A DNA stretch of 64,000 nt from Balanoglossus misakiensis (GCA_040954595.2 CM082585.2:5766001-5830000); one strand, 5' to 3'; counted from the stretch's first letter, positions 52,546 through 63,939 are shown. Notes: generated by a model not told the origin, from the letters alone. Program-made: numbers and translations.

Positions 52546-53381
52546 CCGTGATTCAACCCAGAATCGCTGTGTAGCGCAGCGGAAGCACCAAAAAAAAAGT
52601 TTAGGTAACGTACTAAGACTGATAATGAAATCACAGACTCTGAGAGCTAGAAATACTGTATTGTAAGTTTGCAAAAGAAATGACATTGGCAAGATATAAT
52701 CCATAATTAAATAAAATAACAAATGGGTGAGTTAATAACGATGCTGTCATGATAAATACAATTTTCTCTGTGATGTGCGGATGTGTTGGATATAGCAGCT
52801 GCACATGTATATGAATTGCCGTACACATGTAAAGCACGCGTGTGTTGGCATGAAACTACGTTTTTCAACTGTACACTTATTTGTAGCTTATTTAAAGGAC
52901 GACTTTGAAACTGATGCACTTCTTGTGTATTTATTTTTTTGTATATGATATTTAACGCAACTTATTTTATCGAAAATGCGCAAAAGAATTGACTATCCAC
53001 ACTCGCTGCTGTCTATAATTGTAAATAATTGTATATAATATAGATGAGGATAGATATTTCTGGCCTAAACAATGGGAATTATCTTTTTATGTGAATTGAA
53101 ACGTTCATTGGTGGAAAAACTTCACACTGAAGACACCAAAAGACAAATTTTAACGTCATGGCTTGGGCGTAACAGGCATATCCCTTTGTCTGAATACAAA
53201 TCCGAATATGAGCACTCGTCTTCCAACATTCAAATTCCTGCATGTTATTATCAGGAAACTAAATGTATTATACAATGTACTTAAAGCAGTATTTTTGCGA
53301 TGAAATTTGCTTCCAAACAGTTATATGACAATTCAACATCGGCAAGCTTGAGTCAGGTGTATCAAGTATATGCCGATTGCC
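52546..53381. other. Spacer between the satellite and dispanin gene 1
   Basis: Unique AT-rich sequence. From about 52960 to 53090 and 53274 to 53380 it matches the 3' flank of dispanin gene 3 (60000-60120 and 60590-60704), marking the left limit of a duplicated module. TTTATT at 52930-52935 is a possible minus-strand AATAAA for dispanin gene 1. Confidence 0.7.
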
Positions 53382-55628
53382 TTAGTCAGGATAGTCGCTT
53401 GCTGCGTTTCGAAGGAAAAGAAAATACAGAGCGATGTTCACGCCTATCATGATTATGCCGGTGACTATGGCGGCTATGGTGAAATTCTTGGCCGTTTCGG
53501 ACGACTTTTCTGCGCGCTGTCGATCCCCGGCCGAGATAGCATTACGGACCTAGAAGAAAACGAGAGAATAATTAAAGAACGAACGTGTTAAATGTTACAT
53601 GAAAAAAGTCACCTCTGTAATTCAGTACGTAATTCAACCACACAAAACTTCCATCCCACTTGTATGATATGAGAGTAAAAACTCGCCCAAAATGAATAAA
53701 TGGTAAAGAACGATTATTCATTTTGGCGAGTTTTTTCACTCTCCTGTCTATAAGAGGGATGGAAGTTGTGTGTGTTTGAACGTTCATTCACTATATATCC
53801 ACATGTAGAATAACAAACGGTGTCTTGTATCAAATATAATTAATGGAAAAACGGGCAGCGAGAGAGAGACTTTGTCCCTTTAACCACAGCTGAAATTACG
53901 GAATTTATGAGGAGGTTTCAGACAACATGACGTATCCACACCAACAGAAATACATGTACGAGGATGTATGGTCATGTCGGGGTCAGTCATGAATATGGCC
54001 AATTGTGATTTGCCTTACGTCAAGAGCCTTGACGATTCCAACCAATCCCAGCGGCCAACAACAGAAAAGGCAGGCAAGGATGGAAGCAACCAGATAATCG
54101 TTCGGAGGATTCTCCATCGGCGGGATGGAGCCCTGGTGATCACGAAGCACTTGAGGTTGGGGCTGGAACAAAAAAAAGAAATAGTCGTTCACAGCGGTGT
54201 GACTTTACCCTCACCAAGTCCTGCACGTGCATTAACGTCCAATGAGCTTTGACTTTTTGGGATAATTATCATTTTTTTTTTCAAACCGCTATTAGCCCAT
54301 ACAGATGTATGACCTGAAGTATATGCGAATACCATAAACCCTAAACATGAGTGCATATGCAAATTTTATCCAGACAAATTATAAAGTGGTACCACAAAGG
54401 AATATGGCAGCCACCGTGGGAAAAATTCAAAATACAATAAAAACGTTGTATTTCCCACTTTGAATAATCACCCGGGGGTCGTTGACTCTCAGCGAAAATG
54501 TTAATGGATAACTTTTTGCCGCCATAAATAAGACTCACCAAAGGCAAACAAACCAACGAAAGGTATTAGGGCTACTGAGTAAAAGTTAGGAAGCCAACAA
54601 CTTAATTAGAGGCTTGGCAAATGTCCAGTGAAGACGTGACGTCACCCTGTTTGCACTGGGCAGTCGTGATCTGGAAGTCCGCGTACGCGCACGTACACAG
54701 TTGCCGCGTGTAGAGACACCTGTAGCTACCTAGAATTTCTAAAAAACACTTGGAGCCAGTGAGCTTCATTTTGGTCCCAAATAATATACACAGTAATTAC
54801 GCACAACAGCCATTCTACGCAGAACCCACGAATGCACGACAGTGGACGTTTTTTTTTTCTTTAAAGAAATTCGTCATTGTACGAATTCAAAGCAATGGTA
54901 GTTTAAAAATTCTTGTCGCCTTCCATACCACGGCCACCTTTCACCCTCCCATTGTATAAATATGAGGTCAAAAGAATTAAATTACGGTGGTACCCAACCC
55001 ATACCGCGGTTATATACTGAGGTTTACTTTCAAACCACGTATATAAGACACTATTAAGCTGAAAAGCCCACGGATTCTACACACACATAGATTTTGAAAT
55101 GGTTTATGGTTCTTACCTTATCTGGGGCACTGACCTTAATACCCACCCCACCCCGAAACACACAAAAAACATTTGTTACTTTTCCTTATTAAGACAATGG
55201 TTCTTACAATTGACATTGACTTTCAAACAACGTATATATATGCTGAAATGCCCCTTGCTTCTACACAAACCTAAATATTTTCAATATATGTTTCTTACCT
55301 CAGTGACCTGATTCTGGGGCGCTGGAGGCTGGTAATATGGCGGTGGGTCATATTGGTATTTATCCCCGGCCACGTCCAGCAAATTCGCTGTGAATTATAA
55401 GACGATAACCAATGAGACAATATATCATGCTAAAGTCAGAAACTTTGTATTTAATTGTGTCGTTACTTCGACGACGGTGGTCGGCAACAAGGAAACTATG
55501 TTAAAGAATGTGTTTTGAGGTACTAGCAGGAAACAGAAAAATGACTTCTCGGGGTATTATTATAAGAGCGACTATTGCGTCATTCTAGGAGAAATGTGAG
55601 TTTTTTACCAACCTTTGTCGTCGGACAT
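53382..55628 (-). CDS. CD225/dispanin family protein 1 (IFITM-like), four exons
   Basis: Small two-helix membrane protein of the CD225 (dispanin) superfamily, which includes IFITM, PRRT and SynDIG proteins. Exons on the minus strand: 55628-55613, 55387-55299, 54162-54019, 53549-53382; 417 nt, 138 residues. It starts MSDDKA, then a Tyr/Pro-rich cytosolic part (YDPPPYYQPPAP), then the CD225 domain from PPNDYLVASILACLFCCWPLG through GIVKALDV and the conserved AISAGDRQRAEKSSETAKNF, then a second hydrophobic helix and a short tail. The FCC pair matches the place of palmitoylated cysteines in IFITM proteins. An intron splits the domain after ALD. Family members shape membrane traffic and fusion, and vertebrate IFITMs restrict virus entry; an immune role here is only a possibility. 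Nearly identical to gene 3 in the last two exons. Confidence 0.9.
53633..53780. mobile_element. Foldback MITE in the last intron of dispanin gene 1
   Basis: 148 bp that folds almost end to end: TTCAACCACACAAAACTTCC pairs with the right end GGAAGTTGTGTGTGTTTGAA, and inner arms ACTCGCCCAAAATGAATAA (about 53681-53699) and TTATTCATTTTGGCGAGT pair around a 14-base loop. The matching intron of dispanin gene 3 (near 60955) lacks it. No coding capacity. Confidence 0.8.
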
Positions 55629-56841
55629 TCTTGGAGTGGAAAATGAGCGCGGCAACTAGAAGATGTACAGGTCCGGTTGGTTACCTTCCACACAGTCGTG
55701 TAACCAATGTGTGGTTCACTTATTAATTTTATAAGCAACGCGACCGATGTATGGTAAATTTCACTTTGACCACGTGACTGAACGTCATACCGTGTCACCA
55801 GGGACGGCGCAGTTAAAGTTAGTCATGCGGAAGTCTAACTGCGGGAAACTTAAATGTTGTTAGAATTTTGCACGTAGGTCTGACAAAATCGACAGAAGAT
55901 ATCCAGCACTTTCATTAAAAGTAGTATTATTTCACAAGACGGTGAATACCAGCGTTTCTCCTTTGTTTTCTATCAGTCTCTTCACAAAGTTTAATATAGC
56001 AATGCATTGAAAAGTTTGGAGGACTATCCCTTTTTCTAAAAAAAAAAATCTGCCCCCGGGCGCATGTCAGCAAGATGAGCGATTTTGTCCCTCACAATGG
56101 TCATTTCATTAACAACAGAAACGAATGAACGAAAACCCTTTCATTGCAGCTAATCGTTTATTTGTAATGAGACATACAGTAGAATTTCGATATTTTGTAT
56201 CTCACTAATATGTGTGAAAATTTGGTTGGTACTTGACAGGTAACATAGATACTGTTGGAGCAAAGATGGTCTGAAAAATGTCGACGACCCGTACGATCCT
56301 GTCGAGGGAAACCCTGAAATGTTACCCACGATGTCGTGTGGGTGTCGAACTTAACGTTACGCAAATGGTTGGCAAGGCAAAAAAAGTGCGTGAAGAGTTT
56401 GTGGAGAAACTAGGCATAATCTTGATTTGGTATTAATCTTATTTCATAATTCGACACATAAAATGGAAGATGCATAAATGTTTAATAATATTCGAATATA
56501 CAAATTACATTTTTTTTCAGTTGATTAAAATGTTGTTGTTTGGAAAAATTAACTCTTACATTGTAAATATTAACATCATGGCATGGGCGTAACATGCATA
56601 TTCTCGTCTCAATATCAGAAACGAACACTCGTTTTCCGATATCTCAATGCTTGTCATAATATCAGGCAAAGGTTCCAGTTATACTTGAAGTAGGCAGAAC
56701 GCATGCGCGTGATAATTGCAAATGTTTATCTACAATTTGATACATGTATTCTTTCCCGACGACGTTTTCTTCCGAAGAAGCTTCGAAGACTTGCACGGTT
56801 GAGGGCGCGTATCAAAGGTGACAGTTTGCAAAGTTCGCGAG
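55629..56841. other. Spacer between dispanin genes 1 and 2
   Basis: Holds the gene 1 promoter region (about 55629-55900) and the 3' flank of gene 2. The stretch 56571-56770 matches 59126-59326, part of the decayed module. TTTATT at 56157-56162 is a possible minus-strand AATAAA for gene 2. No gene recognised. Confidence 0.6.
55771..55776. promoter_or_regulatory. CACGTG E-box upstream of dispanin gene 1
   Basis: Palindromic E-box in the context GACCACGTGACTG, 143 bp before the ATG. The same CCACGTGAC context recurs before genes 2 and 3. GTCACGTG is also the core of the CLEAR site bound by TFEB/TFE3-type factors. Confidence 0.5.
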
Positions 56842-58793
56842 TTAAGCGAAAATCACCGCGATGATCACCAAGGACACCGCCGTTAAGACTGCGCCGGTGA
56901 CTATGGAGGCTATGGTTAAATTCTTGGCATATCTGGAGGACTGTTCAGCACGCTGTCGATCCCCGGCCAAAATAGCATTATGGGCCTATAGAAATAAAAT
57001 ACGCTGAGTCATCCTCGGAATGGAAAGGAGAGAACCTTTTCCAGTAGCGCGGTTCGAAAATCACAAACTTAAACTTTTTTCGTTTACTTTGCTCTGCAGG
57101 GCAACTTTATATTATTCTATTTTAAAATTGAGATTACAAATATAGGGTCACAGGGCAAACTTTTGAATGAGAGCACTTTTTTCGTTAATTTGAAAAGCAT
57201 AGGCCTAATGGCCGGCAATCTCTCATTTAATTTTTGAGAAAGTCGATTGTTATGAAAACATGACAAAGATTTCTTCTTTTTTTCTCCAAAAAGGTTCCCC
57301 ACACACTTTAATATAGCGAAGAATATAATGGTTTGGAGGACTACATTTTTCCTGAAAAACCTATTTCTTAGGCGTGTACTATCTTTAACAAAGACATATA
57401 TCACTTCCATAACCCCTCCATGACCTTGCATCCTTGTACTTCCGTTTGTATGGGGTTGTCAAAATTCCACATATTCGGACAAGAAACGTGTTAAATGTTA
57501 CATGAAGTCAAGTCACTTTTGTAATTCAGAACATACTTTATTTAATATACAGCTGCAGTTATGGAGTTTTTAGTAAAAACTTTGATGTTTCCATACCAAC
57601 CAAAGCACGAGGATGTAAGGTCATGTAGGGGTCACGAAAATGGTCAATTGTGATTTGCCTTACATCTTTGGCCATGATGATCCCCCACGCTCCCAGCAGC
57701 GAACAACAGAAAATGCAGGCAAGGATGGAAGCAATCAGATAATCGTTCGGAGGATTCTCCATCGGGGGATTGCAGTGCTGGTGAACATGAACCACTTCTG
57801 GTTGGGTCTAGAACAAATTTAAAAAAATTATCTATCATACTCGTTCTCAGCGGTGTGATTTTTACTCCGTCGTAAACTACACGCCTTTTTACGGCATCTG
57901 GTCGACACATAACCGAAAAAGGGGCGTGGCGGCTCGTTTTGCGGACTTGCATGCTAGCATCTGGGGGGTCGTAGAGTCTCAGCGGAAATGTTAATGGGTA
58001 ACTTTTTGCTGCCATAAATCACTGTCACTTTTTGTATTGTAGCCACGTCTAGGGACACCTTTAGCTAGTTCTGAAAATACTTGGAGCCAGCGTCAGTTGG
58101 CTTCAAATAATATGCAACATTTACGCATTACAGCCTTTCTACGCCAAACCCATGAATACAAGAGAGTTGGCAACTTTAATATGTAAAGAAATTCGTCATT
58201 TCACGAAAGCAATATTAATCTTAGTTTAACACACCTTCACTTGTCGCCTTTCATTTCACCCTTCGCCCTTTGATTGTGAAAACATTTACAGTGATCCCAA
58301 CCCAATGCAAAAATATAATCATATGTATATATTACATGTATAAGACGTTCGACAATGATAACCTTAAAATCGATGTGGACTTTCAGACAACGTATATTAG
58401 ACACTAAGCTGAAATGCCATTGTTTATGCACAAACCTAAAATTGTTTAAATAGTTTTGTTACCTGTATCGGGGGTACGGATAATTCGTAAGGTGGTGGCT
58501 GTTCAAGTTCATATTGGTAGTTTCCCCCTCCAACTAAATACGCTGAAAAGTATAAGACCATAAGCTTGAGACAATTAATATTAACTATAGTAAGTCAGAA
58601 ACTTCGACTTGTGCGTCATTTGCGCGACTCCAATAATGACAGAAACACGGAAATAATTTTAAAAAGAAAGTAGCCGATGTTTTGAGATAACAGGAAAGAG
58701 AAAAAAAGGACTTCTCGGTGTATTATTATTAGTACGACTACTGCGTCATTATAGGAGAAAAGTGCAATTTTACTAACCTTTGTCGTCAGACAT
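56842..58793 (-). CDS. CD225/dispanin family protein 2 (IFITM-like), four exons, diverged
   Basis: Minus-strand exons 58793-58778, 58542-58463, 57807-57664, 56985-56842; 384 nt, 127 residues. Exon phases equal those of genes 1 and 3. It starts MSDDKA, has a Pro/Tyr-rich N-part (YELEQPPPYELSVPP), then NPPNDYLIASILACIFCCSLL and GAWGIIMAKD, then AHNAILAGDRQRAEQSSRYAKN and a final helix ending VIIAVIFA at the stop. Compared with its neighbours, the WPLG after FCC is SLLG, the first helix end differs, and the tail is about eight residues shorter, so helix 2 runs to the C-terminus. It keeps the FCC cysteines and GDRQRAE core, so it should still be a membrane protein of the family, perhaps with a changed role. 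Confidence 0.88.
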
Positions 58794-58901
58794 TCTTGGA
58801 GTGAAAAATGAGCGCGGCAACTATATACAAGATACAGGCCCGGTAAGGGTGCTCTCCGTCCAAACAGTCGTGCAGCCGTTGTGTGGTTGAGCTAACTCAA
58901 C

Positions 58902-58907
58902 CACGTG
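58902..58907. promoter_or_regulatory. CACGTG E-box upstream of dispanin gene 2
   Basis: Sits in CCACGTGACCGACGTGACAG, 109 bp before the ATG, followed by AACGTCAC (CRE/ATF-like half sites). The arrangement is shared almost base for base with gene 3. Confidence 0.5.
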
Positions 58908-59104
58908 ACCGACGTGACAGAACGTCACATGTCACGCGGGAGGGCGTGGCTAAAAATTAGTTATGCGAAATTCCCTGTTTTCTCTCTACTTTTGTATTTA
59001 AAAGTCATGGATATATACCAAGCGTCCGCTAAATGATGGACGCATCTGTCGTGTAGACGTGTTACTTTGTATGGTCCATGCGCGTTCATCAAAATTTATA
59101 TAAC

Positions 59105-59985
59105 ACTGTAGCAGTTAACGATAAATATTAACATCGTGGCATGGGCGTTACATGCATATTCTCGTCTCAATATCCGAAATGAACACTCGTTTTCCGATAT
59201 CCCAATGCTTGTCATAATATCAGGTAAAGGTTCCAGTTATACTTGAAGTAGGCAGCACGCATGCGCGGTGATAAATGCAAATGTTTATCTAGAATTTGAT
59301 ACATGTATTCTTTCCCGACGACGTTTGCATTACGAACCTATAGAAGTAAAGTATGCCGAGTCATTCCAACTCGGAATGGAAATGAGAGAACCTTTTCCAG
59401 TAGCGCACGTCCAAATTTATTACAAAAATGAAAGATTTATAAGGCCCTGAAATTATAGATCTATATGCTCTTGTTTGAGAAATCTTACTTAATCAAACTT
59501 ATCTATTTTAAAAATCTTGGGTCACCGGGCAAAATTTTGAACGAGAGCATGTTTTTCGTTAATTTGAAATGCATGGGCCTAATGGCAGGCATTCTCTCAT
59601 TTAAGTTTTGAGAAAGTGGATTGTTATGAAAACATGACCAAGATTTCTTCTTTTTTCTCCAAAAAGTATAGGGCCCATAAACTTTAGCATAGCGAAGAAT
59701 AGAATCGTATGGAGAACTATATTTGTTTCTGAAAAAATCTACTCCTAAGGCCTGTCCTACCTTATTAAAACAATGAATCACTTTCATGACCCCTGTATGA
59801 CCTTGCATCCTTGTACTTCCGTTTGTATGGGGTTGTCAAAAGTCCACATTTTTGGACAAGAAACATATAAAATGTTACATGAAGTCAAGTCACTTTTGTA
59901 ATTCACAACATAATAAATTTACTACAGCTGCAATTATGCAGTTCTTGTAAGTTTTAGCAACCTTATGTTTTTATACAAACAAACG
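59105..59985 (-). pseudogene. Decayed fourth dispanin module, terminal exon deleted
   Basis: 59126-59326 matches the sequence downstream of gene 2's last exon (56571-56770). Then, at 59327, GCATTACGAACCTATAG continues as in the acceptor side of that exon (56974 onward), so about 200 bp containing nearly all of exon 4 is missing. The remaining part up to about 59985 matches gene 2's last intron (to about 57570). No exon 1-3 remains. It looks like a truncated duplicate module left by unequal exchange. Confidence 0.75.
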
Positions 59986-60123
59986 CAAATATGACCGACA
60001 ACTTACTTTATCGAAAATGCGCAAAAGAAATGACTATCCACGCTCGCTGCTGTCTATAATTGTAAATAATTGTATATAATATAGATGAGGATGGATATTT
60101 TTGGCTTTAACAATGGGAATTAT

Positions 60124-60258
60124 ATGAGGTTATTACGAAAATACCGCAAAGTATGCACGAGGACATTAGCGCCCAGTATCACCCGACGCGTAGCGGAATG
60201 CGATGCGCTGCGCTCATGTCCGAGTGCATACTTTGCGGTATTTTCGTAATAACCTTAT
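60124..60258. mobile_element. Hairpin insertion downstream of dispanin gene 3
   Basis: 32 bp perfect inverted repeats, AGGTTATTACGAAAATACCG (60127 onward, to 60158) and its complement at 60224-60255, flank a CpG-rich 65 bp loop. The corresponding 3' flank of gene 1 (after 53090) lacks it, so it is inserted or swapped in. No clear target duplication seen. Confidence 0.7.
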
Positions 60259-60704
60259 TTTTATACATCTTACATCTCCGTTAGTTCTTGTGTTGCATGT
60301 TACTTGGCTTTCAAAACGCCCAAAATGCCGATACAATCGATCGAAAACCGCTCAGTTGACTCCGTGAGCAGCCATCTTTCTTTTTTGTTTACGTGTGCGC
60401 ACGTGCGTTGGAGTGGGTGCACCTTGAAACCGTCCGCATAACAACGCATACCTGTACCATGTGTACACAGTGAGTTGGGCGCCTTGAAACTAATGGCTTA
60501 TTTAACACGCGTTCCGTACGTACCGTTCCGTACGGCTTTTTATTGCACGCCAAAATCTATTGTTCTCGGCACTAGATATATAATAATACAATGTACTTAA
60601 AGTAGTATTTTTGCGATGAAATTTGCTTCCAAACAGTTATATGAGAATTCACCATCGGCAAGCTTGAGTTAAGTGTAACAAGGCTGAAATATATGCCGAT
60701 TGCC
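60259..60704. other. 3' flank of dispanin gene 3
   Basis: 60259-60580 has no counterpart in the gene 1 module; the match resumes at about 60590. TTTATT at 60539-60544 gives a minus-strand AATAAA some 160 bp past the gene 3 stop, a good polyadenylation candidate. Confidence 0.5.
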
Positions 60705-62468
60705 TTAATCAGGATAGTAACTTCCTGCGTTTCGAAGCAAAAGAAAATACAGAGCGATGTTCACGCCTATCAAGATTATGCCGGTGACTATGGCGGCGAT
60801 GGTACAATTCTTGGCGGTTTCGGACGACTTTTCTGCGCGCTGTCGATCCCCGGCCGAGATAGCATTACGGACCTAGAAAAAAACGAGAGAATAATTAAAA
60901 AACGAACGTGTAAATATTACATGAAAAAAAGTCACCTCTGTAATTCAGTACGTAATTTATTAACTACAGCTGAAATTACGGAATTTATGAGGAGGTTTTC
61001 AGACAACATGACGTATCCATACCAACAGAAGTACATGTACGAGGATGTAAGGTCATGTCGGGGGGGGGGGGGGTCGGTCATGAATATGGACAATTCTCCC
61101 GACTTTAAATAGGTTTTGGCTACCTAGGTTGGTGATAAAAATCTCACATGGTCGACACAATTTCAAGATGGCCGATTTTTGTCATGTTTAAGGAATAGGA
61201 GTTCATAAGCTAAAGTAATGATTAGTCATTCTGTAACTTTTTAACAGAAAAAATAACAAAATGTTAAAAAAGTTTAATGAGTTTAATATGGTAACTACAA
61301 ACACAGACATGTTTGACCTAAGGAAGTCATGAAATACAGTAAACATATCACTTCTTGGATCTTGTACTACAGTGGGTTGTCGACTTTTCGACCAGAATGC
61401 AATGTGATTTGACCCCCTAGCGCAAAGAGAAAACCTATTTAAGGCAGCCAGAATTGAGATTTGCCTTACGTCAAGAGCCTTGACGATTCCAACCAATCCC
61501 AGCGGCCAACAACAGAAAATGCAGGCAAGGATGGAAGCAACCAGGTAATCGTTCGGAGGATTCTCCATCGGGGGATTGTAGTGCTGGTGAACATGAACCA
61601 CTTGTGGTTGAGTCTAGAACAAAATTTAAAATACAAAATTTATAATACTCGTTCTCAGCGGTGTGATTTTTACTCCGTCGTAAACTACACGCCTTTTTAC
61701 GGCATCTGGTCGACACATAACCGGAAAAGGGGCGTGGCTCGTTTAGTAGACTTTCATGCCAGCATCCGAGTGGGTCGTAGGGTCTCAGGTAACTTTTGCC
61801 GCCATAAATCACTGTCACGCGCATGCATAAATACAATATGCTAAACAAGCCCTGTACAGAAGACGAGAGAGGTGGCGATTTATTATTACGAAAGCAACCT
61901 TTGTTTAAAACACATTCACTTGTCACCATTCATTTCACCTCTCACCCTTTATTGTGAAAACATTTACAGTGATCCCAACCCAAACGCAGATTTTTGTATT
62001 ATATGTATATGTTATCAGACAACGATAACCTTAAAATTGACGTGGACTTTCAGACAACGTATATTAGACACTAAGCTCATATGCCATTGTTTCTGTACAA
62101 ACCTAAAATCGTTCAAACATATTTGTTACCTGTATCGGGGGTACTGTTGCTTGGTAACTTGGTGGTGGCTGTCCATATTGATATTTATCCCCTCCCACTA
62201 AATGCGCTGAAAATTATAAGACCATAAGCTACATGTATGAGAGGCAAGCAATACTGACTATAGTAAGAAACTTCGACTTATGCGTCGTTTGCCGACTCCA
62301 ATAATGGTGGACCGAAACACGGAAGTAATTTTTAAAAGAAAGTAACCAGTGTTTTGAGATAACAGGAAAGAGAGAAAAAAAGGACTTCTTGGTGTATTAT
62401 TATTAGTACGACTACTGCGTCATTATAGGAGAAAAGTGCAATTTTTACTAACCTTTGTCGTCAGACAT
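60705..62468 (-). CDS. CD225/dispanin family protein 3 (IFITM-like), four exons
   Basis: Minus-strand exons 62468-62453, 62206-62130, 61613-61470, 60872-60705; 405 nt, 134 residues. It starts MSDDKA, N-part YQYGQPPPSYQATVPP, then TQPQVVHVHQHYN, the CD225 domain NPPNDYLVASILACIFCCWPLG...GIVKALDV, RNAISAGDRQRAEKSSETAKN, helix 2 and a tail ending SYYPD. It differs from gene 1 by few residues in the CD225 domain, but its promoter and first intron resemble gene 2, so the array has mixed by gene conversion or unequal crossing over. Expected to be a small two-helix membrane protein with cytosolic N-part, possibly palmitoylated on the FCC cysteines. Function inferred from the family only. Confidence 0.9.
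61096..61451. mobile_element. Insertion with AATT target duplication in dispanin gene 3, last intron
   Basis: 356 bp flanked by AATT (61092-61095 and 61452-61455). The gene 1 intron has a single AATT at the same point (CCAATTGTGATTTGCC near 54000). Ends CTCCCGACTTTAAATAGG and the complement of CCTATTTAAGGCAGCCAG are imperfect inverted repeats. No coding capacity. Confidence 0.78.
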
Positions 62469-62581
62469 TCTTGGAGTGGAAAATGAGCGCGGCAATTAAC
62501 TATATACAAGATACAGGCCCGGTAAGGGTGCTCTCCGCCCAAACAGTCGGGCAGCCGATGTGTGGTTGAGCTAACTTTAGC

Positions 62582-62587
62582 CACGTG
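62582..62587. promoter_or_regulatory. CACGTG E-box upstream of dispanin gene 3
   Basis: In CCACGTGACCGACGTGACAA, 114 bp before the ATG, followed by AACGTCAC as in gene 2. Confidence 0.5.
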
Positions 62588-62639
62588 ACCGACGTGACAA
62601 AACGTCACATGTCACGAGGGAGGGCGTGGCTAAAAATTA

Positions 62640-63455
62640 GTTATGCGGAAATCCCCTGTTTAAAAGTCATGGATATATACCAAGCGTCCGCTAAATGATG
62701 GACGCATCTGTCGTGTAGACGTGTTACTTCGTTTGGTCCATTCGCATTCATCACGCCTCTGTCGGAATAGATTTACATGTATTCGGTTTACAAATCGTAC
62801 ATGTCATGCGCCAAACTGCACACATGTCACTTGTATAGATTTGACTGCGCAGGCGCGCGAGTAGAAAAAAGGTCACAAACCTGCTGTCGCAGTTTAGTTC
62901 AGACACCACACATCAGACACTTGTCATCATGCATGATGAGGATATAGTTAAGGAGATGTTTTGAAACCACTGCACGTCGTTTTCCGTTTCTCGCAGTTAA
63001 CTAAGAATGTCCAATTTTCAACAATACATGTTATTCTTCACAGAAAAGAATATCGACATATAAACAAAATCTTTGTATTGCCTATATTCCTCTATAACGT
63101 ACGTGTCACTTAAAATACACATTAGCACAATTCAACGTAAAAAAAATAGCCACAAGCAAAATTATTGAAACACTCAAACCTGAGGGTCAACGCATTAGAC
63201 ATATGACATATATCAAACGCATGGGACAAAAGGATTACCAGGCTGATACATACTACGAGTAATCTATACAAGCTGTGGCCATTATCCACATAATCACGAA
63301 CAGTGAACGTGAAAAAATGCAACCGCAATTTAATTTTTGATATGTATAAATATTACAATTTGTAATGTCCCATTCAGCTTTCATATATCTGGGAAACGTT
63401 TACGTGCGCACACGCACATACACACATGTCTGCATGCATGTATGATGTATGCATG
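62640..63455. other. Upstream flank of dispanin gene 3 and intergenic sequence
   Basis: 62660-62752 matches 58998-59095 upstream of gene 2 (GGATATATACCAAGCGTCCG and what follows), so the duplicated promoter module ends near 62755. The rest is AT-rich unique sequence without a recognised gene. Confidence 0.6.
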
Positions 63456-63685
63456 CATACATACATACATACATACATACATACATACATACATACATAC
63501 ATACATACATACATACATACATACATACATACATACATACATACACACATACACACACACACACATACATACATACATACATACATACATACATACATAC
63601 ATACATACATACATACATACATACATACATACATACATACATACATACATACATACATACATACATACATACATACATACATACA
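63456..63685. repeat. (ATAC)n microsatellite
   Basis: About 230 bp of ATAC/TACA tetranucleotide with a CA-rich interruption at 63541-63566. Thr-Tyr-Ile-His and Cys-Met-Tyr-Val frames across it are by-products. Confidence 0.97.
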
Positions 63686-63858
63686 CACAACTTTTCTTTG
63701 CGTTGATCTTTATCGTGTAAATAATCTTGGACGTTTTATCAAAATTGAGCACTCCAACACTCCTTTGGCCGAGACACTCTCTTTGATTCGATCACACAGT
63801 GTGGGAACACGGGAGCGTATACTTGTGAAGTGAGCTGAGCGTCGTCATAGGAACTCAC

Positions 63859-63939
63859 TATGGCCACAAATCGGACAGGCGCTTCGTTTGAAAGGACGCT
63901 CAAAGTGTGGCGTCCAGGCGACAGCCCGCTCATCACGAG
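63859..63939 (+). other. Possible first coding exon cut by the right edge
   Basis: ATG at 63859 in the context CACTATGGCC opens a frame of 27 codons (MATNRTGASFERTLKVWRPG and on) that ends at a CGAG/GTGAAG donor-like site near 63940. The composition turns GC-richer here. No family recognised; it could be chance. Confidence 0.2.

Noticed and set aside
52545-52600. tRNA-like pieces: GTAGCGCAGCGGAAGC resembles an A box and the complement of GATTCAACCC resembles a B box
   Set aside because: The two boxes lie on opposite strands in the wrong order and no cloverleaf can be drawn. At most it is a SINE scrap.
57117-59808. Similar minus-strand frames of 104 and 101 codons at 57117-57431 and 59503-59808 (both start MQGH and share CFHNN...LSQ)
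   Set aside because: They lie in the duplicated dispanin intron module and its remnant. Similarity is explained by DNA duplication, the middle parts read in different frames, and no domain is recognisable.
63337-63833. Frames of 85-135 codons of Thr-Tyr-Ile-His or Cys-Met-Tyr-Val repeats
   Set aside because: Translation of the ATAC microsatellite on both strands, open only because the repeat has no stops.
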